DNA of 19,338 nt from Krumholzibacterium sp965370495 (GTDB lineage: Bacteria; Krumholzibacteriota; Krumholzibacteriia; Krumholzibacteriales; Krumholzibacteriaceae): contig CBDUUV010000044.1 of assembly GCA_965370495.1 (NCBI GenBank), positions 1 to 19,338 on the forward strand. The letters are read 5' to 3'. Shown piece by piece: positions 1 through 6,368 of the stretch. Each line of letters starts with the position of its first letter. Positions within the stretch are counted from its first letter, which is position 1. Below the pieces are notes generated by a model. The model was not told the DNA's origin. It did no database searches and worked only from the letters and a program-made list of their open reading frames with translations. The position numbers and the translations under genes were made by a program.

Positions 1-414
1 AGGGGTGCCAACTACCCGGTAGCGATGGAGGGAGCTCTTAAACTCAAAGAAATCTCATATATTCATGCTGAAGGATATCCGGCGGCAGAGATGAAACATG
101 GCCCAATAGCCCTTATCGATGAGAATATGCCGGTTGTTGTAATCGCGCCGAGAGATGCCGCCTACCAGAAGATCCTCGGGAATATCAATGAGGTCAGGGC
201 TCGAAAGGGCAAGTTGATCGCCATAACTGATCAGGGGAACGATGAGTTGATCGATATGGCCGATCATGTGATTTTCGTTCCAAAAACACTGGATTTTCTC
301 TATCCGATTCTGTCTGTAATACCGTTGCAGCTTATTGCATACCATATTGCGGTGATGAGAGGCTGCCACGTTGATCAGCCACGGAACCTTGCGAAGAGTG
401 TTACTGTAGAATAA
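1..414 (+). CDS. glmS: Glucosamine-6-phosphate synthase, C-terminal part (5' end outside window)
   Basis: The reading frame is open from base 1 and ends at TAA 412-414, giving the last 137 residues of glutamine:fructose-6-phosphate aminotransferase. This cytoplasmic enzyme makes glucosamine-6-phosphate for peptidoglycan and lipopolysaccharide. The visible part is the second SIS (sugar isomerase) domain: an opening GANYPVAMEGALKLKE segment, the EMKHGPIALID motif whose His belongs to the isomerase active site in this family, and the characteristic C-terminal tail PRNLAKSVTVE. The exact tail argues that this is true GlmS and not another SIS aminotransferase. The N-terminal glutaminase domain and the first SIS domain lie upstream of the window. 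ridA follows after 66 bases with no terminator between, so co-transcription is plausible. Confidence 0.96.
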   Translation, partial: RGANYPVAMEGALKLKEISYIHAEGYPAAEMKHGPIALIDENMPVVVIAPRDAAYQKILGNINEVRARKGKLIAITDQGNDELIDMADHVIFVPKTLDFLYPILSVIPLQLIAYHIAVMRGCHVDQPRNLAKSVTVE

Positions 415-480
415 TCCGGTGTTGTCATCCGGAAACGACGGAATAGAGGGTATTTCAGTATGGCGATCAGGGAGGACAGA

Positions 481-858
481 ATGAAACAGGTTATCAGAAC
501 TGAACACGCGCCGGCGGCTGTGGGAGCCTATAGCCAGGCTGTACGGGCCGGCGACCTTCTCTTTATTTCAGGACAGCTGGGGATAGATCCTGCCACCGGG
601 AAGATGGTAGATGGAACAGGTGCACAGGTGCAGAGAGCGATGGATAATATCAAGGCGATCGTGGAGGCCTCTGGAGGCAGTATGGCTTCGGTCGTCAAAA
701 TGACCGTGTTATTGCAGTCGATCAAGGATTTCAAGGTGATGAATGAGATATACGGGGGATACTTCGGTGAGGAGCCTCCCGCTCGGGCGGCATTCGAAGT
801 TGCCGCTCTCCCACTGGGTGGACTGGTCGAGATCGAGGCTATAGCCTGGCTGGGATAA
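481..858 (+). CDS. ridA: RidA family reactive intermediate deaminase
   Basis: A 125-residue protein of the YjgF/YER057c/UK114 (Rid) family. RidA hydrolyses reactive enamine/imine intermediates released by PLP enzymes to stable keto acids plus ammonia, and acts as a trimer in the cytoplasm. Family signatures run the full length: APAAVGAYSQAV at 10-21, FISGQLGIDP at 28-37, PPARAAFEV at 99-107 with the carboxylate-binding Arg102, and VEIEAIA at 116-122 with the conserved Glu118. I chose ATG 481 because AGGGAGG at 469-475 sits five bases before it and because family members begin here (M-x-x-x-I-x-T-x-x-APAA). An in-frame ATG at 460 is preceded by AGAGGG at 445-450 and would add seven residues, so it cannot be excluded. 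tRNA-Sec starts 46 bases downstream. Confidence 0.95.
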   Translation: MKQVIRTEHAPAAVGAYSQAVRAGDLLFISGQLGIDPATGKMVDGTGAQVQRAMDNIKAIVEASGGSMASVVKMTVLLQSIKDFKVMNEIYGGYFGEEPPARAAFEVAALPLGGLVEIEAIAWLG

Positions 859-904
859 GCTTCGTGTGGACGAAAGCCCAGTAAATGGATTATCCTTGTG
901 ACGC

Positions 905-1002
905 GGGAATGGATGGGTTCTGGTGGGCCCCGAGGACTTCAAATCCTTTTGCCGGGTGCTAAAACCATCCGGGGTGGGTTCGATTCCCACACGTTCCCGC
1001 CA
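905..1002 (+). tRNA. selC: tRNA-Sec (anticodon TCA)
   Basis: A 98-base selenocysteine tRNA with encoded CCA. It folds as a bacterial tRNA-Sec: acceptor 905-912 with 991-998, D stem of six pairs (GGGTTC 915-920 with GGGCCC 925-930) closed by the short loop TGGT, anticodon stem 932-936/944-948 with loop CTTCAAA and anticodon TCA at 939-941, a long variable arm of seven pairs (952-958 with 966-972), T stem GTGGG/CCCAC around TTCGATT, and discriminator G999. The six-pair D stem, four-base D loop, long variable arm and TCA anticodon together separate it from tRNA-Ser and from suppressor tRNAs. The eighth acceptor pair is G912 against A991, a mismatch. It implies that the organism decodes some UGA codons as selenocysteine. 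selA, selB, selD and any recognisable selenoprotein gene are not in the window. Confidence 0.95.
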
Positions 1003-1080
1003 TATTCTTATTGCTTCTTGTGCCGGTATCCTGGCCCGGTTTCCTGACACGGCGTTTTTCTTCGGGAAAGGACAGATTCA

Positions 1081-1782
1081 GTGAAACGGATTCATGGGAT
1101 TTATCCACTTATTCCTGTGAGAAAGGTTTTCCGGCCTCTTATTGCTCTGGTAGCGCTGGTTATTGTCCTGTCAGGTCAGGGTAGGGGTGTTTCCCTTGAC
1201 CTGCGCGATCCCGCGTATTCACCCGGGTCTCCGCTTATGGCCTGGACCGACAGCGTCAGTACAACGCTACAAGACAGCAGGCAGTCGATGAACCGTCTTA
1301 AAGAAATGCTTGCGCGTGAGACCGGAGAGCCGGTGATCGAAGGGACCCGCTGGCAGAGAAAGAAAAACCCGCGTGTCGCGATGGTGTGTGCTCTCGCATT
1401 TCCCGGACTTGGACAAGTATACAACGAAAAGCCATTCAAAGCGGTATTGGCGATGGGATTCGAGATCTATTACCTGAGCAGAATTCTGCATAATTATCGT
1501 ATGGAGAAAAGGGAAGAAAAGATTCGTGACTCATATGAGAAATGGGTAGTGATAGGAGGCGATGAGCCTGTAACCGTTCCGAACTACCCATGGCGAGAGC
1601 ATGATTTGTGGGCGGACGAATACTGTGAAAGGAAAATCGACTATATTTGGTGGTCGGCCGGCTGTATGCTGGTAATTATACTCGACGCATACATAGATTC
1701 TCATCTGCACGATATGAATTTCAGGATCGAGAGTACGCGTGTCGAAGGGGGGAAGGGTTTCTTACTTGTTATTGATTTTTAG
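1081..1782 (+). CDS. DUF5683-like membrane protein
   Basis: A 233-residue protein starting at GTG 1081, with AAAGGA about eight bases upstream. Residues 16-31 form a hydrophobic N-terminal segment, either an uncleaved anchor or a signal peptide. Residues 95-136 hold a motif of the type NPRVAMVCALAFPGLGQVYN followed by a hydrophobic stretch. Residues 188-202 form another hydrophobic segment leading into LDAYIDSHL (201-209). The pair 'NPR...PGLGQ-Y' and 'DA-DSHL' is what I know from the DUF5683 family, small membrane proteins of unknown function common in FCB-group bacteria. The middle part (137-185) is charged and probably faces one side of the membrane. No enzymatic motif is visible. It sits between selC and lepB with no clear functional link, and the family assignment rests on motif memory alone. 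Confidence 0.7.
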   Translation: MKRIHGIYPLIPVRKVFRPLIALVALVIVLSGQGRGVSLDLRDPAYSPGSPLMAWTDSVSTTLQDSRQSMNRLKEMLARETGEPVIEGTRWQRKKNPRVAMVCALAFPGLGQVYNEKPFKAVLAMGFEIYYLSRILHNYRMEKREEKIRDSYEKWVVIGGDEPVTVPNYPWREHDLWADEYCERKIDYIWWSAGCMLVIILDAYIDSHLHDMNFRIESTRVEGGKGFLLVIDF

Positions 1783-1800
1783 ATAGTAACCCAGCATAAT
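1772..1800 (+). promoter_or_regulatory. Possible sigma-70 promoter for lepB
   Basis: TTGATT at 1772-1777 and CATAAT at 1795-1800 are separated by exactly 17 bases. Each box matches the consensus at four or five of six positions. It overlaps the stop codon of the preceding gene and lies 89 bases before lepB. This is a pattern match only. Confidence 0.3.
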
Positions 1801-1889
1801 ACGTAGATTGTTGACAGAAATGATCTGGTAATCACCTGACCGTTTCGAAAAAATATCGTGGACCGAACCGGAAAAATACGGAGGATAAA

Positions 1890-2516
1890 ATGACAGAAGA
1901 AACAAGGAGCAATTCGAAGAAACGAACTACCCCAAAATCGAAATTCAGAGAATATGCTGAGATAATAGTAACCGCGGTCGTACTCGCTCTGATAGTAAGA
2001 GCCCTTATAATCCAGAGCTACCACATCCCGTCTGAATCTATGGAAAATACTCTTCTAAAGGGTGATTTCTTGTTTGCGTCGAAGTTCCTGTATGGTGCGA
2101 AGATTCCTTTTGCCGATCTGCGGCTGCCTGCTATCAGACAGCCCAGGCAGGGCGATATAGTAATATTCAAATTCCCGGGCGACAAAAAAACCGATTATAT
2201 CAAGAGATGTATTGCCGTAGAGGGGCAAACTGTGGAAATCAGGGATAAGCAGGTATTTGTTAATGGAACCCTCCTGGACGAACCGTATGCCAAGTTCATT
2301 CACAAGGATATCCGCAGGCGGGATTATGGCCCCCACACGGTGCCGAAGGAAAGTATCTTTGTTATGGGCGACAACAGGGACAACAGTTATGATTCTCGCT
2401 TCTGGGGACCGCTTGACAAGAAACTTCTTCGGGGAAAAGCGCTTTTTATCTATTTTTCGGTTGATTACAAAACGCATTGGCTTCGGTTCAGCAGGATAGG
2501 TGATCTGATCAAATGA
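1890..2516 (+). CDS. lepB: Signal peptidase I
   Basis: A 208-residue type I signal peptidase (peptidase family S26), which removes signal peptides from exported proteins on the outer face of the inner membrane. A single transmembrane segment spans about residues 22-41. The catalytic serine is Ser50 in HIPSESMENTL, and the general-base lysine is Lys105 in DYIKRCIAVEGQ. The box preceding it is GDIVIFKFP (88-96), and the C-terminal box E is GDNRDNSYDSRFWG (160-173). All catalytic features are present. The start ATG 1890 is preceded by GGAGG with a five-base spacer. One N-terminal membrane segment and a length near 200 match the shorter form found in many phyla, not the two-anchor E. coli form. 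The hrcA operon promoter begins 87 bases after its stop. Confidence 0.96.
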   Translation: MTEETRSNSKKRTTPKSKFREYAEIIVTAVVLALIVRALIIQSYHIPSESMENTLLKGDFLFASKFLYGAKIPFADLRLPAIRQPRQGDIVIFKFPGDKKTDYIKRCIAVEGQTVEIRDKQVFVNGTLLDEPYAKFIHKDIRRRDYGPHTVPKESIFVMGDNRDNSYDSRFWGPLDKKLLRGKALFIYFSVDYKTHWLRFSRIGDLIK

Positions 2517-2520
2517 CCGT

Positions 2521-2562
2521 ACCTGGGCCGTATATATCGGGAAATATGATTTTTTCCCAGGT
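2521..2562 (+). other. Two mutually exclusive inverted repeats downstream of lepB
   Basis: ACCTGGG at 2521-2527 is the exact reverse complement of CCCAGGT at 2556-2562. Inside it, GGGAAA at 2539-2544 can instead pair with TTTCCC at 2553-2558. Both use CCC 2556-2558, so only one can form at a time. No T tract follows on the + strand, so it does not look like a standard terminator for lepB. Confidence 0.35.
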
Positions 2563-2603
2563 GCAGGCATCCTATTTGCAGTTCCTTTCGATCCTCGCCG
2601 ACC

Positions 2604-2632
2604 TTGACAATACAGGTCGGAATGCCTACATT
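2604..2632 (+). promoter_or_regulatory. Promoter of the hrcA-grpE-dnaK-dnaJ operon
   Basis: A perfect -35 box TTGACA at 2604-2609 is followed after 17 bases by TACATT at 2627-2632 (four of six consensus positions). Transcription would begin near 2639, just before the CIRCE-like operator at 2644. This arrangement is typical of HrcA-controlled heat-shock operons. Confidence 0.7.
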
Positions 2633-2643
2633 TAGGCGGAAAT

Positions 2644-2670
2644 CTAGCAGTCGAATATGGAGAGTGCCAG
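2644..2670 (+). promoter_or_regulatory. Imperfect CIRCE operator (HrcA binding site)
   Basis: CTAGCAGTC (2644-2652), a spacer of exactly nine bases, and GAGTGCCAG (2662-2670). The CIRCE consensus is TTAGCACTC-N9-GAGTGCTAA. Each arm matches it at seven of nine positions, and the two arms are complementary to each other at seven of nine. It lies between the predicted transcription start and the hrcA start codon, the usual place for CIRCE. The right arm also overlaps the region where the hrcA ribosome binding site (GGAGAG 2659-2664) lies. Identity is seen in the sequence; HrcA binding is inferred. Confidence 0.75.
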
Positions 2671-2672
2671 GA

Positions 2673-3707
2673 ATGATGCTTGAAAATGACGTAACCCCTT
2701 TTGAGGCCAGTATTTTAAGAAATGTCATCGATCTGTATATAGAGACCGGAAAACCTGTAAGTTCGAGGACTTTGAAAACGAAATACCGTTTGATCGGCAG
2801 TACCGCCAATATCAGGAAGATACTTCACCTGCTCGAAGGAAAGGGATATTTGTTCAAGCCCCATATCTCAGCCGGAAGGATTCCGAGCGACAGGGGTTAC
2901 AGGTGCTATGTGGACGGCATGACGAGCATCAAACCTCTTGGCAGGAAGGTAGTAGAAGAGGTCAGGAAAAAGATCGGGCAGGAATGGGGAGATATACGTG
3001 ACGTGATGTACAGGACTTCGAGACTGCTCGGCGAGATGACCAGTTGCATGGGGTTGATGATGAGTATCTTTCACTCATATGGCGATGTTGAGAGGATAAG
3101 GATCATTCCCCTGGAAGGAAAGACCGCCCTGGTGGTGCTGAGTATGTCACAGGGAGATGACAGGAAGGTGATCATCGAATTTCCAGGGAGATACAGAAAT
3201 CATGTGATTGATCGGGCTGTTCAGATCATCAATGAAAGGATTGCGGGATATCCTCTCGAAGAAGCTCATCAGCGTCTCGAAATATTTATTAGAGAAACAG
3301 ATGGTGTGGAGCGCGAAATAACTGAAGGTATTGCATCTGAAGCGGACTACCTCTTCGACAGGCCGTATGATCTTCAGTATCACTTTGATGGTTTCGGCGA
3401 TTCATCCGAGACCAATGAGATGAAAGATCCAAAGCGCCTGCGAAGCCTTGTGAAAATAATGGGGGAAAGATCCCTTATGCTCAGTTTTATGAAAAACAGG
3501 ATAAATGATGAAGTAATGATAACGATCGGGAGTGAAAATTTTCTGGAAGAACTGGAAGGATTTTCGGTGATAACGAGGCGTTTTGCTGCCTCTTCCTGTG
3601 ATGGTGTTTTCGGTGTGCTTGGGCCGACGAGGATGAGTTATGGATTGGTTCTATCCCTTCTCAGCATGATGGGGCAGGAACTGCAATCCCGAAAAGGGAA
3701 ATCCTGA
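2673..3707 (+). CDS. hrcA: Heat-inducible transcription repressor HrcA
   Basis: A 344-residue HrcA, the repressor that binds CIRCE elements upstream of chaperone genes and whose activity depends on chaperonin in known systems. The winged-helix DNA-binding domain covers about residues 8-77 and contains YIETGKPVSSRTL (22-34) and the diagnostic SAGRIPSDRGYR (66-77). The remainder is the GAF-like and dimerisation region, ending in a conserved-type segment resembling GVFGVLGPTRMSYG. I chose ATG 2673 (GGAGAG eight bases upstream). ATG 2676 is equally possible. A longer in-frame extension from TTG 2604 is rejected because that codon is the -35 box of the promoter and its sequence includes the CIRCE. 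It is first in the operon with grpE, dnaK and dnaJ, so it should repress its own synthesis. Confidence 0.95.
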   Translation: MMLENDVTPFEASILRNVIDLYIETGKPVSSRTLKTKYRLIGSTANIRKILHLLEGKGYLFKPHISAGRIPSDRGYRCYVDGMTSIKPLGRKVVEEVRKKIGQEWGDIRDVMYRTSRLLGEMTSCMGLMMSIFHSYGDVERIRIIPLEGKTALVVLSMSQGDDRKVIIEFPGRYRNHVIDRAVQIINERIAGYPLEEAHQRLEIFIRETDGVEREITEGIASEADYLFDRPYDLQYHFDGFGDSSETNEMKDPKRLRSLVKIMGERSLMLSFMKNRINDEVMITIGSENFLEELEGFSVITRRFAASSCDGVFGVLGPTRMSYGLVLSLLSMMGQELQSRKGKS

Positions 3708-3724
3708 ATCCGGGATTCCGGGAT
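3701..3724 (+). other. Hairpin at the hrcA-grpE junction
   Basis: Bases 3701-3710 pair with 3714-3724 to give ten base pairs with a CGG loop, one bulged C (3719) and one T-G pair. The hrcA stop codon TGA (3705-3707) lies in the 5' strand, and the grpE ribosome binding site begins seven bases after the stem. No T tract follows, so it is unlikely to terminate transcription. It could stabilise the downstream message or slow hrcA termination. This is inference. Confidence 0.45.
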
Positions 3725-3738
3725 ATCTGTGGGAGGAC

Positions 3739-4422
3739 ATGAATTTGTCGACGAGAAAAAAAGATATCGAAAATGAATCTGTTGAGAACGAGGCCGGCGG
3801 GAAATTCCCGGCCACTAGTGGTAGTACAGGGAAAATATCGAAAAAGAATGTAAAAAAGGATATTTCCGACTCTGATGGCAAGGAAACAAGGCACAGGCGA
3901 AAGAAAAAATCTGCGGGCAAGGGTCTTGCCGAGCTTTTGAAGAGGAAAAACGAGATGCTTCTCGATATGAAGAACAAGCTCGAGCAATCAAGCAAAGCTT
4001 TTGAAATAAAAGACGATAAAATGCTTCGGATGGCTGCGGAATTCGATAATTTCAAGAAGAGGACGAGGCGGGAATGGGAATTGCATGAAAAAAAGGCTAA
4101 TGCAAGGCTTTTAAACGAAATATTGGGTGTTCTGGACGATTTTGACAGGGCGTTCGCTTCGGATGGTGATACCGGCGATCATTTTCAGAGCGGTATCCGG
4201 ATGATATATGACAGGCTTGTGACTATCCTGAAGAGTTCGGGCCTTTCCGAGATCGAATCGGAGGGCGTTCGCTTCGATCCGCAGTACCACGAGGCCATGG
4301 GAGATGCCGAGAGTGATGAAGTCGAACCGGGCTGCATTCTGCATATTGTTCAAAAAGGGTATATGATCAACGGCCAGTTACTGAGACCGGCGCGAGTGAT
4401 TGTTGCCAGGGTGAAAAAATAA
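3739..4422 (+). CDS. grpE: Nucleotide exchange factor GrpE
   Basis: A 227-residue GrpE, the homodimeric factor that drives ADP release from DnaK. The conserved core begins at MLRMAAEFDNFKKRTRRE (95-112) in the long dimerising helix, continues through ILGVLDDFDRAF, and ends with the beta domain containing GVRFDPQYHEAM and the C-terminal GYMINGQLLRPARVIVAR. The first 75 residues are a Lys/Glu/Ser-rich, probably disordered stretch longer than in the usual 180-200-residue GrpE. The start is uncertain: GGGAGG at 3731-3736 is only two bases before ATG 3739 but eight bases before the in-frame TTG 3745, so translation could begin two codons later. It is 31 bases from hrcA and 60 from dnaK, within the HrcA-controlled operon. 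Confidence 0.95.
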   Translation: MNLSTRKKDIENESVENEAGGKFPATSGSTGKISKKNVKKDISDSDGKETRHRRKKKSAGKGLAELLKRKNEMLLDMKNKLEQSSKAFEIKDDKMLRMAAEFDNFKKRTRREWELHEKKANARLLNEILGVLDDFDRAFASDGDTGDHFQSGIRMIYDRLVTILKSSGLSEIESEGVRFDPQYHEAMGDAESDEVEPGCILHIVQKGYMINGQLLRPARVIVARVKK

Positions 4423-4431
4423 CAAACGGGT

Positions 4432-4447
4432 CAGCCGGAAACGGTTG
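4432..4447 (+). other. GAAA-tetraloop hairpin between grpE and dnaK
   Basis: CAGCCG (4432-4437) pairs with CGGTTG (4442-4447), including one G-T pair, around a GAAA tetraloop (4438-4441). It lies in the 60-base gap before dnaK. No T tract follows, so it is not a terminator. It may be an mRNA stability element. Confidence 0.35.
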
Positions 4448-4482
4448 GAGTATTGTTCGGAATCACTGAGGGGAAAATTATT

Positions 4483-6294
4483 ATGGGAAAAGTCATAGGG
4501 ATCGATCTTGGTACTACTAATTCGTGCGTTGCTGTTATCGAAGGCAATGAGCCTGTAATTATTCCCAATGCTGAAGGTGGGAGAACCACGCCTTCAATAG
4601 TAGCGCTGGCTAAAAACAACGAGAGGCTTGTCGGAGAACTGGCAAAAAGACAGGCTATTACAAACCCTGATGACACGATATACAGTATCAAGAGATTCAT
4701 AGGAGCAAGATTCTCGGAACTTTCTGAAGAGATCAAAAATGTCAGCTTCAGGATAAAAAAAGGAAAGAATGACGAGATACTTATAACCCTGAAGGACAAG
4801 AGTTACAGAATCGAGGAGATATCATCGATGGTCCTTCGTTCTATCAAGGAATATGTCGAGGAGTATCTGGGCGAGGAGGTCACTCAAGCCGTTATCACTG
4901 TCCCAGCCTATTTCAACGATGCTCAGCGCCAGGCCACAAAAGATGCGGGAAAGATAGCAGGGCTCGAAGTGCTCAGGATAGTCAACGAACCTACAGCGGC
5001 GGCCCTTGCCTACGGACTGGACAGGGAAAAGTCAGGTAATATAGCTGTTTATGACTTTGGAGGAGGAACATTCGATATTTCGATTCTCGAACTCAGCCAG
5101 GGAGTCTACCAGGTAAAATCGACAAGTGGAGATACATGGTTGGGCGGCGATGACTTCGACAGGGTCATAATGAACTGGATCATCGACATTTTCAAAGAGA
5201 ATGAAGGTGTCGACCTGTCCGAGGATAAAATGGCAGTGCAGAGGATCAGGGAAGTAGCTGAAAAGGCCAAGTGCGAGTTGAGTACGGTTCATGAAACAAG
5301 TATCAATCTGCCATTTATCTATGCTGACGACAACGGGCCGAAACATCTTGATATGGTTATGACGCGTGTTGATATGGAAAAACTGATTCATCCGTATATC
5401 AGGAAGACGCTTAAACCTTGCCAGCAGGCACTTGATGATGCGGGACTGACTGTTGATGATATAAACGAAGTAATTCTTGTAGGAGGGTCGACCAGGATGC
5501 CGGCAGTCAGGAAATTCGTAAAGGATTTCTTTAGGAAAGATCCTTACAAGGGAGTCAATCCCGATGAGGTTGTAGCCCTCGGCGCTGCTATTCAGGCTGG
5601 GGTACTTTCGGGTGATATAGAGGAGATACTTCTGCTTGATGTCACACCGCTTAGCCTGGGGATCGAGACCCTGGGCGGGATGATGACGAGACTTATCGAA
5701 AGAAATACAACGCTCCCATGCAAACACAGCCAGATTTTCTCTACTGCCACGGATAATCAACCAGCTGTAAGTATCCACGTTCTTCAGGGTGAACGGGAAA
5801 TGTCCAGTGACAACAGGACCATGGCGAGGTTCGACCTGGTTGGGATTCCACCGGCGCCCCGCGGGGTAGCCCAGATCGAAGTCACGTTCGATATCGATGC
5901 GAACGGGATAGTGCATGTTTCAGCAAGGGATCTTGGGACCGGCAAGGAGCAGAAGATAGAAGTAAAGGTTTCCAGCGGGCTTTCACAGGAAAAAATCGAT
6001 GATATGGTGAAAGATTCCGAGGAACACGCTCTCGAGGATGCTGAAAAGAAAGATGTGGCAAGGGTCTGGAACGAAGCGGAGATACTGACATATTCTACGG
6101 AGCAGACGATCAGGGAGCATGGTGACAAGGTGCCAAAAGAGGATATAGACCATATCGAGTTAGCCCTCGCTGAGCTTAAGGAACTTATGAAGAAGAAAGA
6201 TACTGATATCGATAGTATCAGGAAATCTTCCCAGAAGCTGTCAGCTGCCGTTTACAAGATCGCGGAACTCATGTATCATTCGTCTGAAAGTTAG
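4483..6294 (+). CDS. dnaK: Chaperone protein DnaK (Hsp70)
   Basis: A 603-residue Hsp70 chaperone that binds exposed hydrophobic segments of client proteins in an ATP cycle driven by DnaJ and GrpE. The nucleotide-binding domain (about 1-380) shows GIDLGTTNSC at 6-15, VITVPAYFNDAQRQATKDAG, the second phosphate motif DFGGGTFD at 191-198 and the adenosine motif VGGSTRMP. The interdomain linker and start of the substrate domain is LLLDVTPLSLGIETLGG (DVTPLSLG 386-393). The helical lid runs to the end. The protein stops at AELMYHSSES, without the flexible acidic tail ending in EEV-like residues that many bacterial DnaKs of about 640 residues carry. ATG 4483 is chosen with GAGGGG nine bases upstream; a longer TTG start at 4453 adds residues not seen in the family. 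Confidence 0.97.
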   Translation: MGKVIGIDLGTTNSCVAVIEGNEPVIIPNAEGGRTTPSIVALAKNNERLVGELAKRQAITNPDDTIYSIKRFIGARFSELSEEIKNVSFRIKKGKNDEILITLKDKSYRIEEISSMVLRSIKEYVEEYLGEEVTQAVITVPAYFNDAQRQATKDAGKIAGLEVLRIVNEPTAAALAYGLDREKSGNIAVYDFGGGTFDISILELSQGVYQVKSTSGDTWLGGDDFDRVIMNWIIDIFKENEGVDLSEDKMAVQRIREVAEKAKCELSTVHETSINLPFIYADDNGPKHLDMVMTRVDMEKLIHPYIRKTLKPCQQALDDAGLTVDDINEVILVGGSTRMPAVRKFVKDFFRKDPYKGVNPDEVVALGAAIQAGVLSGDIEEILLLDVTPLSLGIETLGGMMTRLIERNTTLPCKHSQIFSTATDNQPAVSIHVLQGEREMSSDNRTMARFDLVGIPPAPRGVAQIEVTFDIDANGIVHVSARDLGTGKEQKIEVKVSSGLSQEKIDDMVKDSEEHALEDAEKKDVARVWNEAEILTYSTEQTIREHGDKVPKEDIDHIELALAELKELMKKKDTDIDSIRKSSQKLSAAVYKIAELMYHSSES

Positions 6295-6368
6295 GAACTT
6301 GTCGAAAATTATTGGTCATAAATCCTGATAGTTGGTGTTTTACTGTAAGAAAGTAGAATTTCGGGGGC

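Noticed and set aside
850..881. Hairpin between ridA and selC (CTGG...CCAG with inner GCTTCG/CGAAAGC)
   Set aside because: It has a bulge and internal loop and is followed by TAAATGG, not a T run, so it is not a convincing terminator. It may be incidental.
905..1002. selC as an attachment site for an integrated island
   Set aside because: selC is a known integration hotspot in enterobacteria, but there is no integrase, no direct repeat of the tRNA 3' end and no change in gene character next to it.
1003..1080. GCCG...CGGCGTTTTT near 1023-1057 as a terminator after selC
   Set aside because: Only four firm base pairs and a long loop; too weak to call.
4453..4482. Upstream TTG start adding ten residues to DnaK
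   Set aside because: DnaK family members begin at M-G-K-x-I-G-I-D-L-G-T, which corresponds to ATG 4483 with a good binding site.
5032..5916. A 294-codon open frame on the minus strand inside dnaK
   Set aside because: It is antisense to a highly conserved region of dnaK, has no recognisable domain and no ribosome binding site; its openness follows from dnaK codon composition.
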